Assembly (NCBI RefSeq): GCF_000003605.2
Contig: NW_003151260.1
Location: 152,890 to 181,813, forward strand
Direction of reading: 5' to 3'
Length of the DNA: 28,924 bases
From: Saccoglossus kowalevskii
Lineage: Eukaryota > Hemichordata > Enteropneusta > Harrimaniidae
Within the stretch, counting starts at the first letter, position 1; each line of letters starts with the position of its first letter. The notes under the pieces are model-generated. The model worked only from the letters and a program-made list of their open reading frames with translations. It did no database searches and was not told where the DNA came from. The position numbers and the translations under genes are program-made. Shown here piece by piece: positions 1-10,907 of this stretch.

Positions 1-300
1 GAATTATGGATTTGTGATTGGCTAATGTCACGGCTAACGTGAATCATTGTGATTGGCTAAGCTAACGTTATTGATAGTGTGAATTATGGACTTGTGATTG
101 GCTAATGTCGCGGCTAACGTGAATCATTGGCATGTGATTGGCTAGTGTTATCGATAGTGTGAATTATGAACTTGTGATTGGCTAATGTCACGGCTAGTGT
201 GACTCACTAGCATCTGATTGGCTAATGTTATCGATAGTGTGAATTATGGATTTGTGATTGGCTAATGTTACGGCTAGTGTGAATCATTGACATTATTATT
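1..300. repeat. 40-bp/80-bp minisatellite with an inverted CCAAT box in each complete unit
   Basis: Units start at 1, 41, 81, 121, 161, 201, 241 and 281. Two alternating 40-bp sub-units (one starting gaattatg, the other gaatcatt or gactcact) form an 80-bp higher-order period. Every complete unit contains gattggcta, the reverse complement of a CCAAT box, giving seven sites. The eighth unit decays after about 15 bp. The array is cut by the left edge of the window, so its true length is unknown. Confidence 0.93.
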
Positions 301-2675
301 GAAGGGTTAAAAGAGAACATGTCAAAATAGGTATTGCTATGATGCAAATCTCCCCCAGTGCGTCGCAAGATGGCACTCTACAAAAGTATTTTAGGGGTAT
401 CGTTTTATATGCTGTTCCACCCTTTTAGGTCAGAAAAACAAATTTATGTTTATCGTCTGCCCAAAACACCTGCGACTGGGACACATTTTAAGTAAAAATA
501 CAAAATTAAGTGTAAGATTCTGCAGTGCAAATTCCTTTGTGTTCGTCTGGAGTTAGTTGTATCCACTCTGTCTCCCTACCATGTAAAAAAAATCAATAAA
601 AAATGTCTCATTCAATGATACGAGAAACATGTGTTCTAAACCCTGTTTTAATTTCTGTTGAAACAGGGACTTAAGTTTTGGGTTTTGTCCAACGTCATTT
701 CTCGGACATGTCTGAACTGATTTTGTTCAAAGTTGGTACAAAGATAAATCTCAGTGGAATGATACATATATTTATCGCTTTGTTTTTTATTCGATGACCT
801 TTGACCATCTAATGATCAGTTTTGCGCAAAAAAACAACAATCAGCAATCCAATTCTAAATAGCCGACCTGTTTCTCGGATGCGCTGAGCATAACTGATGC
901 ACATAAGTTATTTTCATTATTTGATTCAAAATTAGTGTTTCATACTCGTTTTAGGAAAACGTGAGTACCGGTATTACTTGTGAATGTATCTGCTGTGAGG
1001 GAATGTTCTTTCTTAAATCACTTGAACGATGAAGTTTATTCTGTGGTCAAAATATACACTTTTCTGTAGTCGTCGCGCCGTGCACTGGATATATGAGTGT
1101 TATATAAACAAAGATGGCGACTTTGAATGTTGCGCAGATCAACGAGAACAAACTGGGACATTACCAAGCTTTAATTAGATATTTTTAGGTGATTGAAAGG
1201 TATCAAAGGAGTCACCAGCGGTAATTATTGCAAGTCGTGCCCAGGTCAAACCTTATATTTGTGATTTCCATTAGAAGATAGAACGTGGCAAATTTCAAAA
1301 TCACATATAGATGTTAAAGACAAATATCAGACCAATGTGTTCGATGTGTCTGATAAGAAATATTTTCAAGCATTTTTTACCATTTTTCCGAGAAAATCCA
1401 TGACATGAGAGTCACATGACTGACCGCTAAAGTTTGTTATTGCTGATATCTATTGCACACGAGTAGTATTATGTGCTATAAAAAAATCAGTTCACCTTGA
1501 ACCTTAGAAGGTGGTCAAAAAGCCACTTGTGGTTAAATTTCAATCCAATATGGCTACCGAGCCAGTGGACCAATCACAATTTCGAAAGTATGATGAGTAG
1601 TATATATTATCCCCTATTAGCATAAAAAGATCTTCTCAAACCAACGCTCGAAAAGGAAAACGGGGGAGGGGAAGGAGGGGGTATACTAAAGAAGCTAGAA
1701 AGTGCTCTAACTAGTTTAAAAATATCAAACATGCTTAGTTAATGCAGATTAATTACAAAGTAGTTTTGGACATCCAACTGCAAAAACAGTATGCGTGTAC
1801 CAAAGTTTAAAGCGGCGGAGTCGTCACCTACGCATGCGTCAGATGGCCATAGCGTGTCATTGTTTACAAACAAGCGTCTACCCACGAGCCTTTGCGTTTT
1901 TTTGTGCATGCGCGGGTGACGAACCTCTCGCTTTAATCTATTTGAGCAATCTGTTAGGACATCTACAAATTCTGAAAGTTTATTTAATCACTTCCCACTC
2001 TTGTGTTTCTGTATTATAATACGAAATAATGGTGAGAAAAGCAATATACCTTAAACCCAGACCCCCCCCCCCCACATTAATAAATCGTTGAAACGACAAA
2101 CCCGCTATAAATGCTTTTCAATGTCATCTGCAAATTTAAATATTTGCATGTTTTTGCATGTCGTTTGCTTGTAAACGACGGGAAAGATTTGTTTATAGAA
2201 CTTTTACAAGCTTGACACTGAGAGAAAAATGTATACAAAGTGTTTTGGCACATTCAAGAAATATAAAAAGAATTTTCAGACAAGACACCGCGAACAAAAA
2301 TTACATTGGTCACCCCCCACGATTTCTAACATTTTACCCTTTATTGTCATCTGGAGCGGTTCGATCCCAGACATGTTGTCGATCCTCAAAACGTAATCGA
2401 GTGTGCGGCAAAAATATATTCTTTTAGATTATGTAGATTGGAATTTACTACTAGCTAGGAACTACTCGAATAAACCTCACAACGCCGAGATGCGTGCGCG
2501 AATTTGCTCCACTGCTCGTTTTATCTATAATAGTAGTATACCAGTTCCAGGGCCATTTTTGTTTTACTATGTGCAAGTACAGTGCATCACTGGTGCTCTT
2601 GTTTATATGTCGTGAATTGTGCAAAATCGAGTAGTATACCCGCCCTGGCCGTAGTTTATTGTGTCTTTATTCCCT
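301..2675. other. Intergenic, no gene recognised
   Basis: No ORF here looks like protein, and the short open frames at 1795-2615 have random-looking composition. A CpG-rich patch near 1070-1140 contains a TATA-like tatataaa followed by aagatggcgac, a YY1-type motif that often sits at animal gene starts. The ATG inside it opens only a 24-codon frame. A poly-C run lies near 2064-2076. Nothing else can be supported. Confidence 0.5.
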
Positions 2676-3067
2676 AAATAATATAAACCTGGAAATGCCT
2701 GATATATAAAATGCAGTATCTCCATGAAGAATTATGGACTTCTACATTGCTGAATTGCATTAAGGGATATATGTGTACAAGGATTTAAGAATCTAAATTT
2801 GGTGCTGTATACAGTAATTTGTGTGATGATAAACTGATATAATTAAATATAATTATGTCCATTTTTCAATTTAAATAATATAAGCCGGGAAATATGTGAT
2901 ATATATTTAGCAAGGCTAAATGTTGTATATGAAGGAGTGCACACCTTCACAATGATGTCATTGCCGAATTGCATTGTGGGATATATGTGTACAAGGATAG
3001 ACAAATTTAAGAATCTAAATCCGGTACATAACTGTATAATTGGTGTGATAATAAACTAATATAATGC
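2676..3067. repeat. Direct tandem duplication, two ~197-bp copies
   Basis: Copy 1 (about 2676-2872) and copy 2 (about 2873-3067) share in the same order: aaataatataa, a ggaaat segment followed by tgatatata, gaattgcatt followed by gggatatatgtgtacaagga, ttaagaatctaaat, and the gtgtgat..ataaact tail. Copy 2 has small insertions. The divergence shows an old duplication. No terminal inverted repeats or coding capacity were seen. Confidence 0.85.
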
Positions 3068-3373
3068 TAAATTAATATCCACAATTATCGAATACAGCTA
3101 ATCTAACACAACGTTAACAAAATACTAAAGTACTAATATACTGGTAATATATTTAATTTATAAAAATATGCAAATATTTACATAATACTGAATTAATAAT
3201 ATATGTTGTGAACGAGTTCAGATTGATAACTGACCTCATCTCATTAAGTTTTGTTATACTCTGTATTCTCTGTTTGAATCGAATGACGTTGCTAATAAAA
3301 TTTAAAAGAAACCCTATTTTGAAGTTTGGCCGTTAAAATAGAAATGTTTCCCTTGACCACATCCCGCCACCCG

Positions 3374-3407
3374 AGCTGTCCCCAGTGTACAGCTGTCCCC
3401 AGTGTAC
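3374..3407. repeat. Perfect 17-bp tandem repeat upstream of the elongase
   Basis: The sequence agctgtccccagtgtac occurs twice back to back, about 430 bp before the elongase start codon. An octamer ATGCAAAT lies further on at 3563-3570. Either could be a regulatory site, but only the repeat itself is directly seen. Confidence 0.6.
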
Positions 3408-3839
3408 CGTGAGAAGTACTGTACATTTTTATTATAGTATTATCAACGCTGGTTATCAATGGCACGCCCTGCGTTTGTTTGTTCTGCAGTGTTTTGACAA
3501 AGCATTTAATTTGTTGGTATGACTGTCATGACGACGTCGGACCACTTGCCGAGACTACTCATATGCAAATACAGATAATTTACATTTGAAAGCGACGCCT
3601 TTTTGAATCCGCAGCACAACGTGCAATAGTTGGACACGTCAGAACACGAGGTTGTGGTCACTCATTAACAGGTGCCGGTACACGCTGCTATCAGCACCCA
3701 GTTAATATTAGACGACCCAAACTCCGCGCCACTGACTAGCCAGTCTATACCACAGCTAAGAGACAACCGACACGTCTTTATATTTCTGTTTCGATTCTAT
3801 TGCAAGAAAAAAACGTTACTTGTGAACATTACAATAGCC

Positions 3840-4718
3840 ATGGTGACTGCAGGAGAATATGCTAATGAAGCACTACTATTAAGTAAACTCACTCATAATG
3901 GAGGTGTCTTCAGACGTCAGTACGATTTTGAGAGGAACCTCGTGGATACCCCTAGCTGGCATATCCACATGAAACATTATTGGCATTATTCAATCTATAC
4001 CAGTGTAGTCTACATTATACTAATATTCAGCATTCAACGTTATATGAGAGATCGACCTAAATTTCACCTCCGTGGCCCACTTGTCGCCTGGAATCTTGTA
4101 TTGGCCATCTTTAGTATGTGGGGATCTGTCCGCACCAGTCTGGATCTGTTCATCATTATCAAGGAAGATGGGTTTTATGCATCCGTGTGTGATTCCAAGT
4201 ATTTCACTCCATCGGCAGGATCCGCTATTTCATTCTGGGGTGTGCTGTTCGTACTTTCCAAATATCCGGAACTGATAGACACTTTCTTCATTGTACTGCG
4301 AAAACAGAAGTTAATATTCTTACACTGGTATCACCACGCTACCGTGCTCGTGTACTGTTGCCTGTGTCACAGTGAGTATGCCGCTCCAGCGTACTGGTTT
4401 TTAACCATGAATTTCACAGTCCATGCTTTTATGTACTTGTATTATGCAATCAGGGCAACAGGATACCGCGTTCCACTTAAGGTGAATATCGTGATCACCA
4501 GCTTGCAGATTACCCAAATGGTGGTTGGTTGCGGCGTTCTCATCTACGCTTACGCGATGAAAACCAAGGGTTACGGATGCGACGTGAGCGACTTTAACCT
4601 TACCTACGGCGGTCTCATGTACCTCAGTTATTTTATTCTCTTCGCTAACTTTTTCTACCATACATACTTTGGCAAGGGTACGTATTCCATTAAACAAGCC
4701 TTGAAGAAAAGAGAATAA
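3840..4718 (+). CDS. Elovl6-like: ELOVL6/ELOVL3-type very-long-chain fatty-acid elongase (single exon)
   Basis: A 292-residue membrane protein that would catalyse the condensing step (3-oxoacyl-CoA synthase) of fatty-acid elongation in the endoplasmic reticulum, adding two carbons from malonyl-CoA. Family hallmarks in order: a RPKFHLRGPL..W segment at 72-84, SVCD at 115-118, KYPELIDT at 141-148, LRKQKLIFLHWYHH at 153-166 with the catalytic histidine box HWYHH at 162-166, MNFTVHAFMYLYY at 190-202, LQITQ at 222-226, and MYLSYFILF near 260-268. About seven hydrophobic membrane segments are visible. The C-terminus KKRE fits a dilysine KKXX ER-retrieval signal. I chose the ATG at 3840 because it has a good context (gccATGg) and gives a length close to the 265-270 residues of vertebrate ELOVL6/3. 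The frame stays open upstream to 3670 but lacks an ATG and family similarity. A pyrimidine-rich stretch ending in AG near 3805 could be the acceptor of a 5' UTR intron. No intron interrupts the coding part. Assignment to the ELOVL3/6 branch, rather than ELOVL1/2/4/5/7, rests on the LRKQKLIFLHWYHH block. Confidence 0.93.
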   Translation: MVTAGEYANEALLLSKLTHNGGVFRRQYDFERNLVDTPSWHIHMKHYWHYSIYTSVVYIILIFSIQRYMRDRPKFHLRGPLVAWNLVLAIFSMWGSVRTSLDLFIIIKEDGFYASVCDSKYFTPSAGSAISFWGVLFVLSKYPELIDTFFIVLRKQKLIFLHWYHHATVLVYCCLCHSEYAAPAYWFLTMNFTVHAFMYLYYAIRATGYRVPLKVNIVITSLQITQMVVGCGVLIYAYAMKTKGYGCDVSDFNLTYGGLMYLSYFILFANFFYHTYFGKGTYSIKQALKKRE

Positions 4719-5144
4719 AGACGCTATATCTTTGGCAATCGTACATCACTTAATTATGACAATTCACTTTCTTTGCTAACCATCGTTTTTATTAGGTTAA
4801 TGACATTATAATGAGAAAAAAAGTTGCTATGCGCTCCATTGACACACGCTCTCCGGCTCCCAAGCGAAGGTATACAAAGAAGAACTGATTGGAGTGGGAC
4901 ACGTATTTGTTTGTGAAAAACTACGTACAGCTAACAACAAGCGACCTAGTGACGGACATTATGAAGCTAAATTTCACTTGTGAACTGTTCACCGTGTTCT
5001 AGCTCCATGTCCTGATGGGTCTCGAAACAGAGTACACTACTTGTCACGGGGACCAACTCTGGTTGTATTGTTACAGATATGTTAAATATGCTAGGCTAAC
5101 AATTGTAAACTGTCTTCAAAAAATGTTGTAAATAGAACATAGAT

Positions 5145-5150
5145 AATAAA
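5145..5150 (+). promoter_or_regulatory. Poly(A) signal AATAAA for the elongase
   Basis: A canonical AATAAA lies about 430 bp after the stop codon, with a GT-rich stretch (gtgtttatgggctt) some 25 bp further on. Another AATAAA overlaps the stop codon itself at 4713-4718, but using it would leave almost no 3' UTR, so this one is preferred. Confidence 0.55.
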
Positions 5151-5175
5151 ATGTCACAATTAGCTATTCACAGAC

Positions 5176-8100
5176 GTGTTTATGGGCTTTCACATATACG
5201 TACATATATTTAGATGTCATCCCTTTATTTTGAAACAAATGCTTGCAGCGAATACCATTCATGTATTTCAGATTGTCCTATGGAATTATGTACCAGAATA
5301 CAGTAAAATACTTTTATTTCCACTTAGACTTCATTTTCGCCGAAGAGATGGTACAGTGAAAATTAATTCCAGCTAATATAAAGTATTTTACAGTAACCAA
5401 GCCGTGGATTTATGGATGTAATTTTGGCGAAAACAGTTTTTGGTAGTATCAATGTGGATTCGTGTTTGGGACGTTCTATATACTTCAGTGATGTCCTACT
5501 TGTTACGTTGTTTTAGAGGGGATTTATCATCTCGTAGATACTGCAAATTATATTTTCTCAACCTTAAAAACGGCTGGAATTATGTGTGTGTTATTTAGGC
5601 AGTGCATTTTTTTGTTGATGGTATAATGGAATAATTATATTAACCCTGACGTTGGCAATATTTTACTTCCTGTTATTTTGAAATATTTGTACGTTTCTTG
5701 TACATACAGTCATACAATATGACGTAACCTATAATGTACATATTCATGTGAATGCCCTTAGAGATATCACGACTAAGCTCAACTTCCTTCCAATATTTGT
5801 CTTGATTCGTCATTTTGTTCATGATAAGATATTACAATTGGCCAAATGCAGATAAAGGTCACGGAAACGTCCGATCCCTGACTGTTACGTGTGGTCGACC
5901 CTGGATACGAGTGACAAAAATGGCATGACCACACGGGCGTGACGCAATGCACACAATTGTGTCCGAATGTATCCATTGATACCATATGTTTGAAATTCTG
6001 TAACTCAGTAATTATGTATTGTATATTCAGTATTAAAATATATACATCTTCAGAAATGCACATTGTGTGATTGTCTATGTTAATATTGACTTGCATCACT
6101 CGGCTTGTTCGTGATAGCAGCTCGGGCTGTCCAATGAGTAGGACGAACGTCATGATTCTCCTTTACACTCTGTTGCTTAGCAACAATTGATTCCTTGTAA
6201 CACAGCTCTAAGTTTACGACATTAATCGCCAGAGCAACTGCGTGGTTTATTTAGGTGATTTCACCATATAGCTACTACACGACTGTCAATCGTAAATTAA
6301 AACAGCCACGTCACAGGGGTTTACTCTCCACATAGAAAAGCTATGGGAGCTGTGTACAACATAACATGAAAATTGATTAGGATAGATAGGGGTTACTCCT
6401 ATAAGAAAGCTGCCTCGGGACTTTAACCCTTGTGTAGTTAAGTTAATTTAAAAGTACATGGGACTGACAAGATAAGAGGTAAAGTGCAAATGGTAATTGA
6501 TAGGCATGGATTACGCCTATAGGAAAACTATGATTTGTGGGTTGCTTATGTTTAGTTATTGTCTGACATGTACATTGCTGCATAAATATGTTATGTAATT
6601 GCGTGTGCGTCAAGACGCAGTTCTGCACTGTTTGTGCCTAAATTTATTATTACAGCGATTTATATCAGGCATTTTAGAGACTGTACGTAAATTGTCGAAG
6701 ATGAACCCATTCTATTGCAAGGTTAGGTTGGTCACAATTTTGTGAGAAGAAGAGGGTCGTGTATATTTATTTTGAACTAACCACTGCCATTACTGACACT
6801 CGGTCTTACAGATAACTCATTTGCATAGTGACAACCCTGTCAACCCAGACCCTGTGCAGATGTTATTCGATCCTCTTAAATGTATTTTGTCTTCCTATAA
6901 TTTTAGCGAAAACATTATACCCTGTCTCTGAAAACCTCCAGTCTTTGCATCATGCCGAAAGTATTCGAGTGTTCATTTCATGACTTCAAAAAACAGTCGG
7001 CGCTTACTGTTCTCCCGGATTTATTCGAAAATCATTTAGTTCTCTATCCTAATGTCTCTGTGAGACCATCAGTATTAGCATGTTTCAAAACAGATGATCA
7101 TTTTTATCTTCTTTGCAAAGTGCGGCATTATGGACCGTATCTTATAATTTCAAACACCAGAAACTTCAGAAGAATTAACTTGGTGTTATTTGAGACTGAT
7201 CAGTTTCCAAATAGTCAGCAAGACAGCATCATCAGTTCATTAAAGCGCGGTGGTCGTCGCGCAGCACGTGTTCGAATTTCATGTAAATAAACAATCTATT
7301 TTACACGCGTTGTATACGTCGCTATGAGTCCCATATCAAACAGGACGCGGCGCGACGACTGCCGCCCTTTAACATCACTGCTACTACCACTAATTCCACC
7401 ATCGTTATGTTTCAGGGTTGTGTTATGAGATATGAGAATATACATCTAAGATTCTACAAATTACCTCAAACTGACACGTAATTCACATACTTGAATATTG
7501 ACGCAATGCCTGAATTCAAAACATGTATACGTGTAATAATAAACGGTTACCAATTGTTAATACGTATGAAGCCAAATAGAAAGAAACTTTTATGTCAACG
7601 TTATCAATGGTGAAGTGATTTGAGTGTTCACCTCGCATAACTGCGTACTGCATACTTGTAGCCAAGCTATTCAAATCCATGTTGATATTGTAGAGGGCGC
7701 TGCATTTGGGGGAACTTCTGGCACCTGTTGTGATCTGGTCGATCAGTCACACCATTGAAGTGAAGTTACATACGTTTAAAAATATGCATTTATTAATAAT
7801 GCTTTTCAAATAGATGTGAGGTAGCATGTATCCATGTTGACCATTTGACTAAAACGGCCTCAGAGTCATATACGTAACTAATGTGGCCACACAGACACAG
7901 GCATGATACATGTCGTTTTGCTTAATGTAAAATATTGTCGAGCATAGTAAGTGTGTTGTTACGAGAAAGCAAATCCACTGGCATAAGTATTAACAGGTTA
8001 CACAATTCCTTTTAATTGAAACAGGTATAAAAAAACTGAGTGTTAATTATCAGGAGAGGACAGATACTATTTAGTATGATGGAATGAAAAGAATCTAATA

Positions 8101-9439
8101 ATTAGTATACAGATTTAATCAAAAAGAAGGTAATACAAATGAGAACTGCAAATGTAAATTTAAGTAAAAGTTCTAATGGATCACAAATAGATGTATCAAC
8201 AGTTCCACCCAAAGACTGAACAGCACATAATAACAATCAGTAGATGTATTTTCGACACTACATCGGTATTGGGTGTAACATCGCCACGTTGTCATTTCAG
8301 GAACCCCTCCTTATTTAGATAGGACTACCGCTGGTCTTGTTGCAACTCAAAATCACCATTCATCACTTGATTGAGTGAGTGAAGGCTTCCTCCTAACCTG
8401 TTTAGTGCAAAATCACAGCGGAATATATCACCCGACATTCATCTCTTCTCTTCAGCATGACATCCGTTTAAGTGGAATAGTGTTTCTGTCTTTTTACTTT
8501 TGTTGGCATAGCTGTAAACAGTGACAGACGATGTTCAAGCAAACTGGAAAAATGCTAGATTGATTTATTCAGATCTAGAGAAGACAGCAAGTCATCTGGT
8601 TGCACACACTGTTCCCTAAACCTGGTGTGATTATTTGAAGCGAGCCTTGATTTAGATATGACAACTCTAATGAAGGCCTCAACACATCTCTTGATATTGG
8701 ATGGATGGCCCATTATTCTAGAAGTGCAGTGACCTCGTTTCATATCAAAAAAGGGTCCAGTGGCAGACGATCCCATGTAGTAATGGCGTTTTGCCTATCG
8801 AATATTTTACTTTCTTGCAGATGTACACTTGTTCTCATGCATTGCTAAAGCCATAACTATAAACACTCTGAAAAGACAAACCGGTTGACCGCAATTGTTT
8901 ATATAAACGGGCAAATGTTTTGTATAGCCGACTGTCAGTGTTAAACTTCCTACTTGATAAGAGCACTCTTCCATTGTTTGACAAAAGATAACTACAATTT
9001 TTATGTTCTTAATGCATAACAGTTTAGCGCGAGGTTCACAATTTGTAATATTCATATTTCATTTACACAACTTCTAGAACATACGACGACATCACACTAT
9101 TTCTGAATGGATGGTAATGTTTAGACAACTTCTTGGTTGAGCATTTGAGAAATCCAGTGATATATCTAGTTTTGTGATTAGCTAGAATTGTTAGTTTGTA
9201 GGTAGAATTTCCAGAAAGAACCACAGATAAAACAGTTATTACATGTCAGTCTCAACAGAAATGGTCCCATCTCTGATTGCGAGAGTACGTTTCAGATAGT
9301 CGGTAATAACTAAGCCACCACTAAACATGGATGAAAACAATACAGGATATTACAACAAGCTGAGATAGCCCCGTTGTTAGCAATACACATTTCAATTAAA
9401 GAACTGAAGTTATTAGAAAATAAACAATATGTTTAGTAC
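5176..9439. other. Intergenic between convergent genes; no gene supported
   Basis: This AT-rich stretch separates the elongase from the 3' end of the ZC3H4-like gene. Its open frames, including 124 codons on the minus strand at 5779-6153, have random-looking composition and lengths expected by chance here. A slightly CpG-rich patch lies at 7245-7370. A CTCF-like core, agagggcgctgc, lies at 7692-7703. A weak repeated segment (attgatag.. ttac.cctata) occurs near 6371 and 6495. Confidence 0.5.
6952..7290 (+). CDS. Doubtful 112-residue open reading frame
   Basis: The frame runs from ATG to stop with no recognised domain. Its composition is plausible for protein, it ends with a basic tail (LKRGGRRAARVR), and the 3' part lies in a locally CpG-rich patch. 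In sequence this AT-rich several ORFs of this length are expected by chance in 29 kb, and no start-site or splice evidence supports it. I list it only because it is the most protein-like frame in the intergenic region. Confidence 0.15.
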   Translation: MPKVFECSFHDFKKQSALTVLPDLFENHLVLYPNVSVRPSVLACFKTDDHFYLLCKVRHYGPYLIISNTRNFRRINLVLFETDQFPNSQQDSIISSLKRGGRRAARVRISCK

Positions 9440-9870
9440 GTAGTACCTATATGTATAGTATCAAAGCAATTGAAATTGAAAATATCACTTTTTAACAAAA
9501 AATATTCATCAAAATTAGATATCACAAAATGAACAAATCTGAGAGAGGTTTACCTGTAGTACCTATATGTATAATATAAAAGCAATCAGAGTTGCTGTTT
9601 CCAAATAGAAGTCAAAATATCACTTTTTACCAAAAATATATCACAGAATAAACAAATCTGACCGAGGTCCACATGTAGTACCCATATACTAGTATATAAT
9701 ATCAAAGCAATCGTTCTTGAGGTTTACAGCAAGAAGTCGAAAATATCACTTTTTACCAAAAATATTCACCAAAATTAGAAACTTAAAGATATCCCCATGA
9801 AATGAACAAATCTAAGAATGGTCTGCCCAAGGTACTCCAATATCAAAGCAATAAGAATTGTAGTTTTCAA
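9440..9870. repeat. Diverged tandem repeat, about four units of 116-156 bp
   Basis: Units begin near 9440, 9556, 9675 and 9831. Each opens with gtagtacctatatgtat (degenerate in the last) followed by aatatcaaagcaat, then an aatatcactttttaccaaaaatatt segment and aatgaacaaatctga. Unit length varies through small indels. No coding capacity or terminal inverted repeat was seen. Confidence 0.85.
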
Positions 9871-10907
9871 GAAGGAGTCAAAAAAGTAAACACGGACACG
9901 AACGCAGACAATCACTCATATAAGCTCTGCTTGATAAAGTCAACAGTGGAGCTAAAAATGGAACATTTGCAATTGGGGGTTGGGGTCGGAGCCAAGTACC
10001 CTAGAAGAGAAAATCAACAAGTGTCCTGACATGATTCATTCTCACAATACAAGTTGGAGCATGTGCCAAAATTAAGAAGTCAACAGAAAACATATCAGGA
10101 ATTTAGAATTCTGAAATGTTATTCTGCTTAGATGGGGCATCTTGCAGTGAAGGAAGCATACAACATGGTGAATAAACTAGATCAGAATCTAATTAGTTCA
10201 GATCCCCCACCTCAATGCGAGAGCTTGGCAAATGTTTCTTATCAGTACTATGTAGAGGTGGGCATGTGGATTGCCCTATTCAGCACAAGCATACAACATA
10301 ACAGATGCACTTACCATTGTAGCATAGAAGATGTATGCTATCCTTTGGTGGTGCAAGCATAAACCCCCAACACAGAGATGCTGGCAGCAATTTGTTAAAT
10401 ACTGACTGGTACTAACAGGCCCAATTATCATTGCACGATAAATCCAGAGACCAGCTGGGATATCAGTTCCAGAAAAAGACATAGTATAACACAGGAACTA
10501 CAGTAGGAGGTCACAGTACATTTTTTTTAGCTGACAACATGTCCAAAAAAAGTAAAACTCTCTGAAGGTGAATTGACAATGATGCTGGCAATATGTATGC
10601 TTCACAAGTCAAACAGGCAGAGATTCTTGATAATCTTGAGCAGTCGCCCCCTGAAATTATGCATTGTTGATGCACCATAGTAAGGATGCACTTACAATTT
10701 AACTTTTATTTAACCCTGTAGTGGTCAATTTGGCAACCAAATCAAAGTTAGATATTTCTGATATCAACCTTATGTTTATTATGGGGATATTGAAATAGTA
10801 TGTACAAGAGTTTTTAAAACTTCAGAGGTTTATGTAGAATCAACTATATCACAACCTATCATTTGGCAAATAAACATAACAGCAAATATAGTAAATTGGC
10901 ACATGTA
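9871..10907. other. Intergenic, nothing recognised
   Basis: No open frame resembles protein. The sequence ttaaccctgtagtgg near 10711 resembles one end of a TTAA-type transposable element, but I found no matching second end. The region lies beyond the likely 3' end of the ZC3H4-like transcript. Confidence 0.4.

Noticed and set aside
2349..2370. ggttcgatccc resembling a tRNA B box
   Set aside because: The flanks do not form a proper T-arm (five paired bases around the seven-base loop) and no A box or acceptor stem lies upstream.
3672..3839. 56-codon upstream extension of the elongase frame
   Set aside because: It lacks an ATG, has no similarity to elongase N-termini, and the ATG at 3840 has a good context and gives the expected length.
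4401..4697. 98-codon minus-strand frame inside the elongase
   Set aside because: Shadow of the elongase coding sequence.
5779..6153. 124-codon minus-strand open frame
   Set aside because: No family similarity, random composition, and a length expected by chance in this window.
10705..10730. ttaaccctgtagtgg as the end of a TTAA element
   Set aside because: No matching inverted end found within about 1 kb. Similar orphan starts near 5640 and 6424 were dropped for the same reason.
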